From Prolixibacteraceae bacterium (GTDB lineage: Bacteria > Bacteroidota > Bacteroidia > Bacteroidales > Prolixibacteraceae): 22,750 nucleotides of DNA. The notes beneath the pieces were generated by a model, which was given only the letters and a program-made list of their open reading frames with translations, was not told the DNA's origin and did no database searches. The position numbers and the translations under genes were made by a program. This document shows positions 16,501 to 22,750 of the stretch, in pieces; the stretch's first letter is position 1, and each line of letters opens with the position of its first letter. Location: the NCBI GenBank assembly GCA_027858145.1, contig JAQIDF010000056.1:1-22750 (forward strand). Reading direction: 5' to 3'.

Positions 16501-18127
16501 TGTGTTGATTTATAATTTTGATTTCGGAGATTTAGCTAAAAGAATCAATATTTCTACACCAATAACCGTTGTTATCGGTACCGATGAGTTTCAGAAGTTT
16601 ATGAGCAAAAATAAAATGCTTGATAAAGTGTTTGACGAAGATATTTCGTATAACGAGTTAAGGCATCATTTTCAGGAGGCTCATTTATCATCTTCGCTCA
16701 TTCATAAACTAAAAGTTTTTATTAAGCAGATTGATCGTCCTGTAGCGGTTCGTTCATCAAGTACATCAGAAGATTCAATTACTCATCCGTTTTCGGGTGT
16801 GTTCGATACATACATCATTCCAAATTGCGAAGAAAACAAGCGCAGGGTACTTGAAATGCTTTCGAGTGCCATTAAAATGATTTATGCTTCGGTATACTCC
16901 GATGGCGCCCGTACATATTTCGAGGCCATTAACCATCGTATTGAAGATGAAAAAATGGCAGTGGTATTGCAGGAACTGGTCGGTTCATACCATGGCGATC
17001 ATTACTATCCGCATATCAGTGGTGTGGCACAGTCGTTCAATTATTATCCCATTGCCGACATGAAGCCTGAAGAGGGATTTGCTGTCACGGCCATCGGGTT
17101 GGGGACTTACGTGGTTAACGGCTGGAAATCGTACCGTTTTTCACCGGCATACCCCAAAGTTTCGGTGTACAGTATTAAAGATTTGCTGAATAGCACACAG
17201 GTGCAGTTTTTTGCTTTGAATTGTAAGAATTATGATTTCGACCTGGTTGAAAACGGGGAATCGGCAACATTAGATTTGCTTGAGATTTCAGAAGCTGAAA
17301 AACACGGAACATTAAAACATTGTGTTTCGGTTTATAATGCAAATAACGATAGAGTAGAACCGGGATTAAGTGCCTATGGTCCACGTATTGTTAATTTTGC
17401 CAATATTCTGCAATACGATTATATGCCATTGGCTGAGACGATACGTGCTATTTTGCATACAATAGAAGAAGCATTCGGTTCGCCGGTTGAAATAGAATTC
17501 GCAGTTGACCTTGAAAAGGGAAAAAACGGACTGCCAACTTTTTATTTGTTGCAAATAAAGCCATTATTAACAGGCCTGAATTCTCAGCAAATTGATTTCA
17601 GTAATTTCGATAAATCGAAAATGCTATTATTTACCAAATTAAGTCTTGGAAATGGTGAGCTTAATAATATTACCGATGTGATTTATCTTTCTCCTGATAA
17701 ATTCAGTAAGCTCAAAACGGTAGAAATGTCGAAAGAGATTGAAAAACTGAATAATAAAATGATAAAGGAAAACCGAAAATATATACTCATTGGTCCCGGA
17801 AGGTGGGGGACCCGTGACCGTTTTCTGGGTATTCCGGTAAATTGGTCACAAATATCAAATGCCAAAGTAATTGTAGAAACCAGTCTCGATAATTTCCCGC
17901 TTGACTCTTCGCTGGGGTCGCATTTCTTCCATAATGTTACGTCAATGAATATTGGCTATTTTTCGGTTATCCATAATTCAAAATCTGATTTTATTCGTTG
18001 GGATGTACTTGAAAATTGTATTTTAGTGGACGAAACGGCTTATTTCAAACATGTCCGTTTCGATGAACCGCTGAAAGTGGTTATGGATGGGAAGAAAAAA
18101 ACTTCAGTAATTATTTTTAACGAATAA
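13505..18127 (+). CDS. Giant sensory-repeat / receiver / PEP-synthase-type ATP-grasp protein
   Basis: A 1540-residue cytoplasmic protein without membrane segments. Order: a degenerate sensory copy (~15-145); three GAF-like sensory copies (~149-275, 278-403, 406-530), each with a W/F-QYPxYT.xRI centre and ending DEGPFLKEERN at 240, 368 and 496; a pseudo-receiver (~577-715) with Met641 and Trp694 at the phospho-Asp and Lys places; a receiver (~725-870) with E730/D731, D801, S835/S836 and K854; a PPDK/PEP-synthase N-terminal ATP-grasp domain (~980-1360) with GSLGGKGRG (K991), AVRSSSTSED (R1083), VEIEF (E1329, E1331) and LLQIKP (Q1350); and a tail with GPGRWGTRDR (1430-1439) and GSHFFHN (H1473, H1476). 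The canonical phosphohistidine (TSHaAI) and PEP-binding barrel domains are absent, so it is not a PEP synthase. The core belongs to a family usually annotated 'PEP/pyruvate-binding domain protein'; its activity is unknown to me. Confidence 0.85.
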   Translation: MENQSSENENDKAGYTKLKSLYNSRIDHISDKIALLINRKNKISSLLKAVTDIIVKEASPAVVSAQIVYNGKRYQSKGFKHTDTALRNDLKILEDRYDKIEIFFDSDLVPAVNFDDFVAVKEHLGAWSVIVAGAISTMRLKEESEKHRERVKELSGINKVNQILNSGGSISEALAQLCNYLPEAWQHPKYTVVRITYGDKVFTSNKFRETQWRLMEIFETPDKKKGRIEVFYLKKYNEEDEGPFLKEERNFLKNLADLISGVVSRNSLKELLFQNSERLKELKGINSTSQILKQSHSLEEALPRICEILPPSFQYPEYTVVRIKYNKEKYISEGFHETPWKIAQYFQSASNKRGVIEVFYTKEFPQIDEGPFLKEERNLLINMAGLISGRAVKDLFSRLNKMNIERLKELDAINHTSRIIEEGNSIDETLMRITHILPDSWQYPKYTACRIRFEGKEYATPNFAETDWVQTGQITTIDNKKGTVEIVYLKKLPEEDEGPFLKEERNLLDNICKLINGYLNGFKGLEIINKKGVVINAQHKSEEFRKSLVKNKKPLQLYFNQQSLEKYVYLDMMKYKVKHVLFVSTLYDAFMLESEDSFFEKFMGEIYQYSLFSLPRITGVSSAEEALELLETTNFDMVVLMVGLDRKAPIELSEKIKAYNETIPIYLLLNKRSDLKYFEELVPTIPSVDQIFVWNGDSLILFSIVKSIEDRVNVENDTRVGLVRVILLIEDSPLYYSKYLQMLYTIVFDQVQQILPEVEKNELDKISRMRSRPKVLLARTYEEALSIFNNYKDFMLCVISDVEFERAGKIDKEAGIKFIEHARNKIHNLPVVLQSSEETNQSLAHEAGVSFLNKNSETLLKDLKSFLKNFLGFGSFVFRNAKDEKIAVARSLREFETLLQKIPDESFYLHAHENQFSLWLMARGEIQLAKTLNPIPVSSLEQVGESRKFFLETIKRYREEKKRGKIMSFEETATLDERNIVSFCTGSLGGKGRGLAFINVLIYNFDFGDLAKRINISTPITVVIGTDEFQKFMSKNKMLDKVFDEDISYNELRHHFQEAHLSSSLIHKLKVFIKQIDRPVAVRSSSTSEDSITHPFSGVFDTYIIPNCEENKRRVLEMLSSAIKMIYASVYSDGARTYFEAINHRIEDEKMAVVLQELVGSYHGDHYYPHISGVAQSFNYYPIADMKPEEGFAVTAIGLGTYVVNGWKSYRFSPAYPKVSVYSIKDLLNSTQVQFFALNCKNYDFDLVENGESATLDLLEISEAEKHGTLKHCVSVYNANNDRVEPGLSAYGPRIVNFANILQYDYMPLAETIRAILHTIEEAFGSPVEIEFAVDLEKGKNGLPTFYLLQIKPLLTGLNSQQIDFSNFDKSKMLLFTKLSLGNGELNNITDVIYLSPDKFSKLKTVEMSKEIEKLNNKMIKENRKYILIGPGRWGTRDRFLGIPVNWSQISNAKVIVETSLDNFPLDSSLGSHFFHNVTSMNIGYFSVIHNSKSDFIRWDVLENCILVDETAYFKHVRFDEPLKVVMDGKKKTSVIIFNE
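13949..15094 (+). repeat. Three tandem 384-bp coding repeats (128-residue sensory domains)
   Basis: Within the giant gene, the codon for the D of DEGPFLKEERN starts at 14222, 14606 and 14990: exactly 384 bases apart each time. Each unit also begins RxKEL..IN..(S/N)QI(L/I) and has a central PxYT..RI....K....F.ET.W segment. The DNA is itself similar around the shared motif, with mostly third-position changes. A fourth, divergent unit precedes them (~13550-13940). Confidence 0.85.
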
Positions 18128-18129
18128 AA

Positions 18130-18780
18130 ATGATTAACGTAGGAATTTACGATGAGCATAAAATTATGGCAAGGGGATTACAAATGATAATCTCCCAGGT
18201 GAGTGATTTCGATGTTCTTTTTTTTACCGACAGCAAAGCAAAACTTAACGAGTGCATAAAAAATCGTAGTTTGCATGTGCTGGTAATTAATATGCACGAT
18301 ACATCTATTCGAAATATGAACCTTATTATCCAGTTGTCGTTGGCAAACCCGAAAACCAAGTTGCTCATTATTTCGTACGATACCAGCGAAGAAACCATAT
18401 TGAAAATTGTGAAGTCGAAAGCTAAAGGTTTTCTCGGCCGCGATGCCTCACAGAAAGATTTAATTGAAGCAATTTATACCCTACGGAATGGCTTCGACTA
18501 TTTTAATAATTCTATAAACCAGATGGTGCTTAACCAGTATATTAACGATTATAATTTTGATCCAACCAAAGAAAGTGATATTGATAACCTGAGTGAACGT
18601 CAGATTGAAATATTAAAACTATGGGGCAAAAGTTACTCGAACCAGGAGATCGCAGATGAGCTATTTATAAGTGTTCGGACAGTTGAATCACACAAGAATC
18701 ATATCATGCAGAAGCTTAAGTTAAAAAGCACTGTTGAATTGGTGAAGTTTTCAATTAAAAACAATATTATTGAAATATAA
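18130..18780 (+). CDS. NarL/LuxR-family regulator with a degenerate receiver
   Basis: A 216-residue two-domain protein: N-terminal receiver (~1-120) and C-terminal LuxR-type HTH (~154-211, LSERQIEILKLWGKSYSNQEIADELFISVRTVESHKNHIMQKL, an excellent fit). The receiver keeps an acidic pair (D8, E9, followed by H10 as in the DDH pattern) and the overall segment order. The residue at the phospho-acceptor place is N54 (HVLVINMHD), the conserved Thr/Ser is S82, and the conserved Lys is R104 (GFLGRDAS instead of GYLLKDAS). D57 is three residues further and unlikely to substitute. Classical phosphorylation is therefore doubtful, and control may come from protein contacts. The gene starts 2 bases after the giant protein's stop, so the two are surely co-expressed. 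No histidine kinase is nearby. Target genes are unknown; the mannan operon downstream is one candidate. Confidence 0.9.
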   Translation: MINVGIYDEHKIMARGLQMIISQVSDFDVLFFTDSKAKLNECIKNRSLHVLVINMHDTSIRNMNLIIQLSLANPKTKLLIISYDTSEETILKIVKSKAKGFLGRDASQKDLIEAIYTLRNGFDYFNNSINQMVLNQYINDYNFDPTKESDIDNLSERQIEILKLWGKSYSNQEIADELFISVRTVESHKNHIMQKLKLKSTVELVKFSIKNNIIEI

Positions 18781-18888
18781 AACATCACTGTTTGTTCGAT
18801 TTTTATACTTTTTTGATTGAATACTATTTGCTGCCTGTTTTTCTTTCATGCTATTTTGTCGGATGGTTTTTGTATGACTATAATTATT

Positions 18889-18896
18889 TATTTTTG
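18889..18896 (+). promoter_or_regulatory. Weak candidate -7 element before the mannan operon
   Basis: TATTTTTG matches TAnnTTTG, with TTTG 16 bases upstream (18869-18872). It ends only 5 bases before the GH130 ATG at 18902, which would require an almost leaderless transcript, so it may not be the true promoter. The rest of the 18781-18901 gap is T-rich, with no inverted repeat I could identify. Confidence 0.2.
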
Positions 18897-18901
18897 ATAT
18901 A

Positions 18902-20077
18902 ATGGAAAAAATATTTGAAGATCGAAAAACTAAAATAACCCGTGAGCATGAGGCGCTCTTAAGTAAGGAAAATGAAGCATTTTTCAGTGTAAATGGAATT
19001 TATAACCGTTATAAGAATCCAATATTAACACGTGACCATGTTCCTTTGCACTGGCGTTTTGATATGAATCCCAAGACCAACCCGATGTTTCTGGAACGTA
19101 TTGGATTTAATGCAGCTTTTAATGCCGGGGCTATAAAATGGAATGGTAAATATTTGTTGGTAGTGCGTACCGAGGGCAACGACCGAAAGTCGTTTTTTGC
19201 CATTGCCGAAAGCCCGAACGGAGTTGATAATTTCCGTTTTTGGGAACGCCCTGTAACATTGCCGCAAACCGGTGAGTGGGACACCAACGTTTATGATATG
19301 CGATTGACTGCCCACGAAGACGGGTGGGTTTATGGAATTTTCTGCACAGAACGTCCCGATCCTAATTCTCCCGGGGGTGATACTTCTGCGGCTGTGGCAG
19401 CTGCCGGAATAGCCCGTACAAAAGATTTTAAAGAGTGGGAACGTCTTCCCGATTTAATCTCACATAGCGGACAGCAACGCAATGTGGTTCTTTTCGAAAA
19501 ATTTGTAGACGGAAAATATGCCTTTTTTACCCGCCCGCAAGATGGGTTTATCGACACCGGAAAAGGTGGAGGTATTGGTTGGGGTTTATCCGATACCATC
19601 GAAAATGCTGAGATAATGGAAGAACGTATCATCGACAGTAAAACGTACCACACGGTTTATGAAGTTAAAAACGGGTTAGGACCTCACCCTATATATACCG
19701 ATAAGGGGTGGCTTCACCTGGCACATGGTGTGCGAAATACCGCGGCCGGACTTCGTTATGTGCTGTATGTTTTCATGGCCGATAAAAATGATGTGTCCAA
19801 AATTATTCATAAACCGGCCGGTCATTTCCTTTCTCCATTAAAAGGCGAAAGGGTAGGCGATGTTTCAAATGTATTATTTGCCAATGGCTGGATTGCCGAT
19901 GATGATGGTACGATTTACATTTACTATGCATCATCTGATACCCGAATGCACGTGGCCACAACAAGTATCGAAAAACTGATTGATTATTGTGAAAATACAC
20001 CAGAAGAAGGTTTGCATTCTCATTTGTCGGTAAAATCGATTAATGATTTGATTGATAATAATTTGGAAATAATGTAA
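18902..20077 (+). CDS. GH130 4-O-beta-D-mannosyl-D-glucose phosphorylase
   Basis: A 391-residue glycoside phosphorylase of GH130 subfamily 1, the length of the characterised Bacteroides fragilis enzyme. It converts mannosyl-beta-1,4-glucose and phosphate to mannose 1-phosphate and glucose. Visible family features are the N-terminal NPILTRDHVPLHWRFDMNP, FNAGAIKWNGKYLLVVRTEG, the YDMR motif with the probable catalytic acid D132, ISHSGQQRNVVLFEKFVDGKYAF and the phosphate-binding-type GLGPHPI...WLHLAHGV. It has no signal peptide and is cytoplasmic. It is followed after 2 bases by cellobiose 2-epimerase, the enzyme that makes its substrate from mannobiose, which strongly supports the specificity. 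Other GH130 members use mannobiose or N-glycan Man-GlcNAc, but their sequences and neighbours differ. Confidence 0.93.
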   Translation: MEKIFEDRKTKITREHEALLSKENEAFFSVNGIYNRYKNPILTRDHVPLHWRFDMNPKTNPMFLERIGFNAAFNAGAIKWNGKYLLVVRTEGNDRKSFFAIAESPNGVDNFRFWERPVTLPQTGEWDTNVYDMRLTAHEDGWVYGIFCTERPDPNSPGGDTSAAVAAAGIARTKDFKEWERLPDLISHSGQQRNVVLFEKFVDGKYAFFTRPQDGFIDTGKGGGIGWGLSDTIENAEIMEERIIDSKTYHTVYEVKNGLGPHPIYTDKGWLHLAHGVRNTAAGLRYVLYVFMADKNDVSKIIHKPAGHFLSPLKGERVGDVSNVLFANGWIADDDGTIYIYYASSDTRMHVATTSIEKLIDYCENTPEEGLHSHLSVKSINDLIDNNLEIM

Positions 20078-20079
20078 TT

Positions 20080-21270
20080 ATGAACAGGTCAATTGCAGAA
20101 TTTATAAAAGTTCAGGAAGATGAGCTTTCACGAATAATGACTTTTTGGACAGAAAGTGCTGTTGATGATGAAAACGGTGGTTTTCTGGGGGCTATCGACG
20201 GGTATGGTAAAACAGTGGAAAATGCGACAAAAGGTGCAGTGCTTAATGCACGCATTTTGTGGACATTCTCGGCTGTTTACAATTATACTAAAAACGAAAA
20301 ATATCTTCAGATGGCCAAACGCGCCTTTGATTATTTCGCAAATCATTTTATCGATAAGAAAAACGGTGGTGTGTTTTGGGAGTTGTCGGCGACCGGAGAA
20401 CCAGTTAATAAACGCAAACAAGGCTATGCACAGGGATTTGCAATTTACGGTTTGTCGGAGTATTATCGTGCCACAGGCAACGAGAAAAGCCTTTTGTTGG
20501 CGCAGGAATTATTCTGGACTCTCGAAAAGCATTTTCTGGACAAAGAAAATGGTGGCTATATCGAAGCTTTGGGCGAAGATTGGAATGAACTCAGCGATAT
20601 GCGCCTTAGCCTGAAGGATGCGAATGAACCAAAATCGATGAATACTCACCTGCATATTCTTGAACCTTATACGAATTTGTACAGGTGCTGGAAAAACCCG
20701 ATACTGGAAAAAAGCATCAGGAACTTGATTCGTGTGTTTCTTGATAAAATTATCGACCGGTCAAGTGCTCATTTCAACCTGTTTTTTGATATAGATTGGA
20801 AGGTTAAATCAACCGCCGTATCGTTTGGCCACGACATTGAAGGTTCGTGGTTACTGGCAGAAGCGGCTGAAGTGCTTGATGATAAGTTGCTTGTTGATGA
20901 GGTGAATATTAGGGCATTACGAATGGTGGATGCAACGATGCATGAAGGGACTGATGCCGATGGTTCTTTGTTTAACGAAAAGGACGGGGAACATTGGGAT
21001 ACAGATAAACATTGGTGGCCACAAGCCGAAGCCATTATAGGATATGTAAATGCATGGCAGATAACTGAAGAACAAAAATATATTGACGAGGCCGAAAAGG
21101 TCTGGAATTTTATCGATTTAAAAATGTTTGATCGTACGAATGGTGAATGGTTCTGGAGGGTTGATAAAAACGGCGAACCCTACATTGAAGAAGAGAAAGC
21201 CGGTTTCTGGAAATGTCCGTATCACAATTCACGTGCGATAATTGAAGTTTGTTCACGATTAAAAGGATAA
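20080..21270 (+). CDS. ce: Cellobiose 2-epimerase (acts on beta-1,4-mannobiose)
   Basis: A 396-residue (alpha/alpha)6-barrel enzyme of the AGE family that interconverts the reducing-end glucose and mannose of beta-1,4-disaccharides. Family residues are visible: KRKQGYAQGFAIYGLSEYYRATG, MNTHLHILEPYTNLYR (H190, H192), VSFGHDIEGSWLLAEAA with catalytic-type H251, DKHWWPQAEAIIGY, and WKCPYHNSRAIIEV with catalytic-type H382. Length and motif spacing fit the B. fragilis-type cellobiose epimerase rather than N-acylglucosamine 2-epimerase. In the mannan pathway it turns mannobiose into mannosylglucose for the phosphorylase encoded just upstream. It is cytoplasmic, and the 2-base spacing implies one transcript. 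Confidence 0.93.
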   Translation: MNRSIAEFIKVQEDELSRIMTFWTESAVDDENGGFLGAIDGYGKTVENATKGAVLNARILWTFSAVYNYTKNEKYLQMAKRAFDYFANHFIDKKNGGVFWELSATGEPVNKRKQGYAQGFAIYGLSEYYRATGNEKSLLLAQELFWTLEKHFLDKENGGYIEALGEDWNELSDMRLSLKDANEPKSMNTHLHILEPYTNLYRCWKNPILEKSIRNLIRVFLDKIIDRSSAHFNLFFDIDWKVKSTAVSFGHDIEGSWLLAEAAEVLDDKLLVDEVNIRALRMVDATMHEGTDADGSLFNEKDGEHWDTDKHWWPQAEAIIGYVNAWQITEEQKYIDEAEKVWNFIDLKMFDRTNGEWFWRVDKNGEPYIEEEKAGFWKCPYHNSRAIIEVCSRLKG

Positions 21271-21276
21271 AAGAAT

Positions 21277-21303
21277 TCTAATAAAATCTAATAAACCAAT
21301 AAA
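21277..21303 (+). repeat. Short 10-base-spaced direct repeats before the transporter start
   Basis: TCTAATAAA occurs at 21277-21285 and again at 21287-21295, followed by a partial third copy (CCAATAAA, 21296-21303) leading into the ATG at 21304. The stretch is unstructured and A-rich, so it probably acts simply as an open translation-initiation region, in place of a Shine-Dalgarno site. Confidence 0.4.
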
Positions 21304-22680
21304 ATGACTGATAGAGTTTCATTAAAAGAAAAAATCGGATATGGCCTGGGAGATGCCGCGTCATCGATGTTCTGGAAGATATTTACATTTTATCTTGCCA
21401 TTTTTTATACCGATGTTTTTGGCATTTCGGCCGCGGCTGCCGGTACCATGTTTTTGGTTACCCGTATTTGGGATACAGCCAACGACCCTATTATGGGAAT
21501 TGTTAGCGATCGCACCCATACACGATGGGGAAAGTTCAGGCCTTATTTGTTATGGGTAGCTGTTCCGTTTGCCATTATAGGGGTTTTGCTTTTTACTACA
21601 CCCGATTGGAGTACCACTGGAAAACTCATTTATGCCTATGTTACCTACACCCTAATGATGATGGCTTATACGGCAGTTAATGTGCCTTATGCGAGTTTGT
21701 TGGGGGTGATGACTGCCAATACAGTTGACAGGACCAGTTTGGCATCGTACCGTATGGTGTTTGCTTTTGGTGGTAGCTTGCTGGTGGTTGCCATTTATCA
21801 GCCCATAGCCGATATGTTTCAAAATATTGTGAGCACCAATGCGGCTTATCAACTTACAATGGTGGTGATTGGTGCCATTGCTGTTACCTTTTTTATTCTT
21901 ACCTTTTCGTGGACCCGTGAGCGCATTAAGCCTCCAAAAGAGCAACAAAACAGCCTGAAAGCGGATTTTAAAAACCTAATGAATAACATTCCCTGGTTTG
22001 TTCTATTGGGAGCCGGTGTAATGACACTTATATTTAATTCGGTACGTGATGGCGTGGCCATGTATTATTTCAAATATTACATAACCGATGATACCGCTAT
22101 GTCGATTTCAAAAATGACTTTCACGTATAGTACTCTTTATTTGTTTTTGGGACAGGCAGCCAATATGGTTGGTGTAATAATGGCTAAACCTATATCGGCA
22201 CGCATTGGGAAACGAAAAACATTTATGTACGCAATGGTTTTGGCGGCTGCGCTTAGCTCGTTGTTTTATTTCTGTACAAAAGAAGCTGTTGCCCTGGTTT
22301 ATGTATTGCAGGCACTGGTTAGTTTTTGTGCGGGTATTATTTTCCCGTTGCTTTGGTCAATGTATGCCGATACGGCCGACTATTCAGAATACACAACCGG
22401 CCGACGTGCAACAGGACTTGTATTTTCAGCTTCAAGTATGACACAAAAACTGGGATGGACACTGGGTGGATCAATTACCCTTTGGTTATTGGCATTTTAT
22501 GGCTTCGAAGCTAATGTTCAACAAACACCTGATACGATTGAGGGTATTAAACGCATGTTGAGCTTTGTGCCTGCTATCGGTGCTGTTATTTCAGGTATGT
22601 TTATGTATTTCTATAAGTTAGATGATAAAACAATGAAGACCATTGAAGTTGAGTTGGCCAAGCGCAGGGCAAACGATTAA
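21304..22680 (+). CDS. GPH-family (MFS) sugar:cation symporter, probable mannobiose/mannooligosaccharide importer
   Basis: A 458-residue inner-membrane protein with about twelve hydrophobic segments. It carries the glycoside-pentoside-hexuronide family start (VSLKEKIGYGLGDAASSMFWKI), the loop DPIMGIVSDRTHTRWGKFRPYLLW between helices 2 and 3, and YADTADYSEYTTGRRATGLVFSASSMTQKLGW in the second half, all typical of MelB-like symporters. The substrate is inferred from the operon: an importer upstream of epimerase and GH130 phosphorylase should carry beta-1,4-mannobiose or short manno-oligosaccharides. It starts 33 bases after the epimerase stop and is the last gene before a strong terminator. Confidence 0.9.
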   Translation: MTDRVSLKEKIGYGLGDAASSMFWKIFTFYLAIFYTDVFGISAAAAGTMFLVTRIWDTANDPIMGIVSDRTHTRWGKFRPYLLWVAVPFAIIGVLLFTTPDWSTTGKLIYAYVTYTLMMMAYTAVNVPYASLLGVMTANTVDRTSLASYRMVFAFGGSLLVVAIYQPIADMFQNIVSTNAAYQLTMVVIGAIAVTFFILTFSWTRERIKPPKEQQNSLKADFKNLMNNIPWFVLLGAGVMTLIFNSVRDGVAMYYFKYYITDDTAMSISKMTFTYSTLYLFLGQAANMVGVIMAKPISARIGKRKTFMYAMVLAAALSSLFYFCTKEAVALVYVLQALVSFCAGIIFPLLWSMYADTADYSEYTTGRRATGLVFSASSMTQKLGWTLGGSITLWLLAFYGFEANVQQTPDTIEGIKRMLSFVPAIGAVISGMFMYFYKLDDKTMKTIEVELAKRRAND

Positions 22681-22707
22681 ATAATATTGCAATTAAAAAT
22701 TAAGCAC

Positions 22708-22750
22708 AAAAAAAGAGTGTCAATAGTTTTAAGATTGACACTCTTTTTTT
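22708..22750 (+). terminator. Intrinsic terminator of the mannan operon
   Basis: A perfect 10-bp stem (GAGTGTCAAT, 22715-22724, with ATTGACACTC, 22734-22743) around a 9-base loop, extended by seven A-T pairs on each side and followed by a T run reaching the window end. It starts 28 bases after the transporter stop. The symmetric A and T tracts would allow function on both strands. Confidence 0.92.

Noticed and set aside
13505..18127. Annotation of the giant gene as phosphoenolpyruvate synthase
   Set aside because: Only the N-terminal ATP-grasp domain is present; the phosphohistidine and PEP-binding domains are missing.
19330..19653. 107-residue minus-strand frame opposite the GH130 gene
   Set aside because: Antisense shadow; the plus strand carries clear GH130 motifs throughout.
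20156..20614. 152-residue plus-strand open frame inside the epimerase gene
   Set aside because: It is a +2-frame shadow of a strongly recognised gene; its translation has no family signature and odd composition.

Overview
The window looks like chromosomal DNA of a Bacteroidota bacterium. I infer Bacteroidales or Marinilabiliales-like, but the genus cannot be fixed from sequence alone. Reasons: AT-rich coding DNA, several exact TAnnTTTG promoter -7 elements, few Shine-Dalgarno sites, a GH97 glycosidase end, the Bacteroidetes form of YebC, and a mannan/fucose-type carbohydrate gene set. I saw no tRNA, rRNA, CRISPR array, insertion sequence or phage gene.

Layout. 1-513: 3' end of a GH97 alpha-glycosidase gene, facing a convergent two-gene minus-strand unit (LysM/amidase_3 cell-wall hydrolase and a DCC-family thiol-disulfide protein) across a hairpin terminator. 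2150-5410: plus-strand run of a 5'-nucleotidase split into two genes (C-terminal-domain lipoprotein first, Tat-exported metallophosphatase second), overlapping into apolipoprotein N-acyltransferase (lnt). 5416-8101: divergent yebC-like and lepA. 8311-12461: AraC regulator divergent from an L-fucose isomerase-type gene and a rhamnulokinase/fuculokinase-type kinase; the aldolase and permease are not here. 18902-22680: compact operon of 4-O-beta-mannosylglucose phosphorylase (GH130), cellobiose/mannobiose 2-epimerase and a GPH-family sugar transporter, ended by a strong intrinsic terminator. This is the intracellular half of the known Bacteroides beta-mannan pathway.

The least explained part is 12581-18780, three co-oriented genes: (1) a protein with the fold pattern of PyrK/NfnA/SudB electron-transfer subunits that has lost the recognisable FAD, NAD and [2Fe-2S] motifs; (2) a 1540-residue protein with one degenerate and three good copies of a sensory domain in exact 128-residue register, a pseudo-receiver, an apparently intact receiver, a PEP-synthase-type ATP-grasp domain without the usual phosphohistidine and PEP domains, and a distinctive C-terminal tail; (3) two bases later, a NarL/LuxR regulator whose receiver has Asn and Arg where phospho-Asp and Lys belong. 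I propose this as a candidate undescribed signalling module. The central protein's core belongs to a recurrent family usually annotated only as 'PEP/pyruvate-binding domain protein'. The coupling of the three genes is inference from position.
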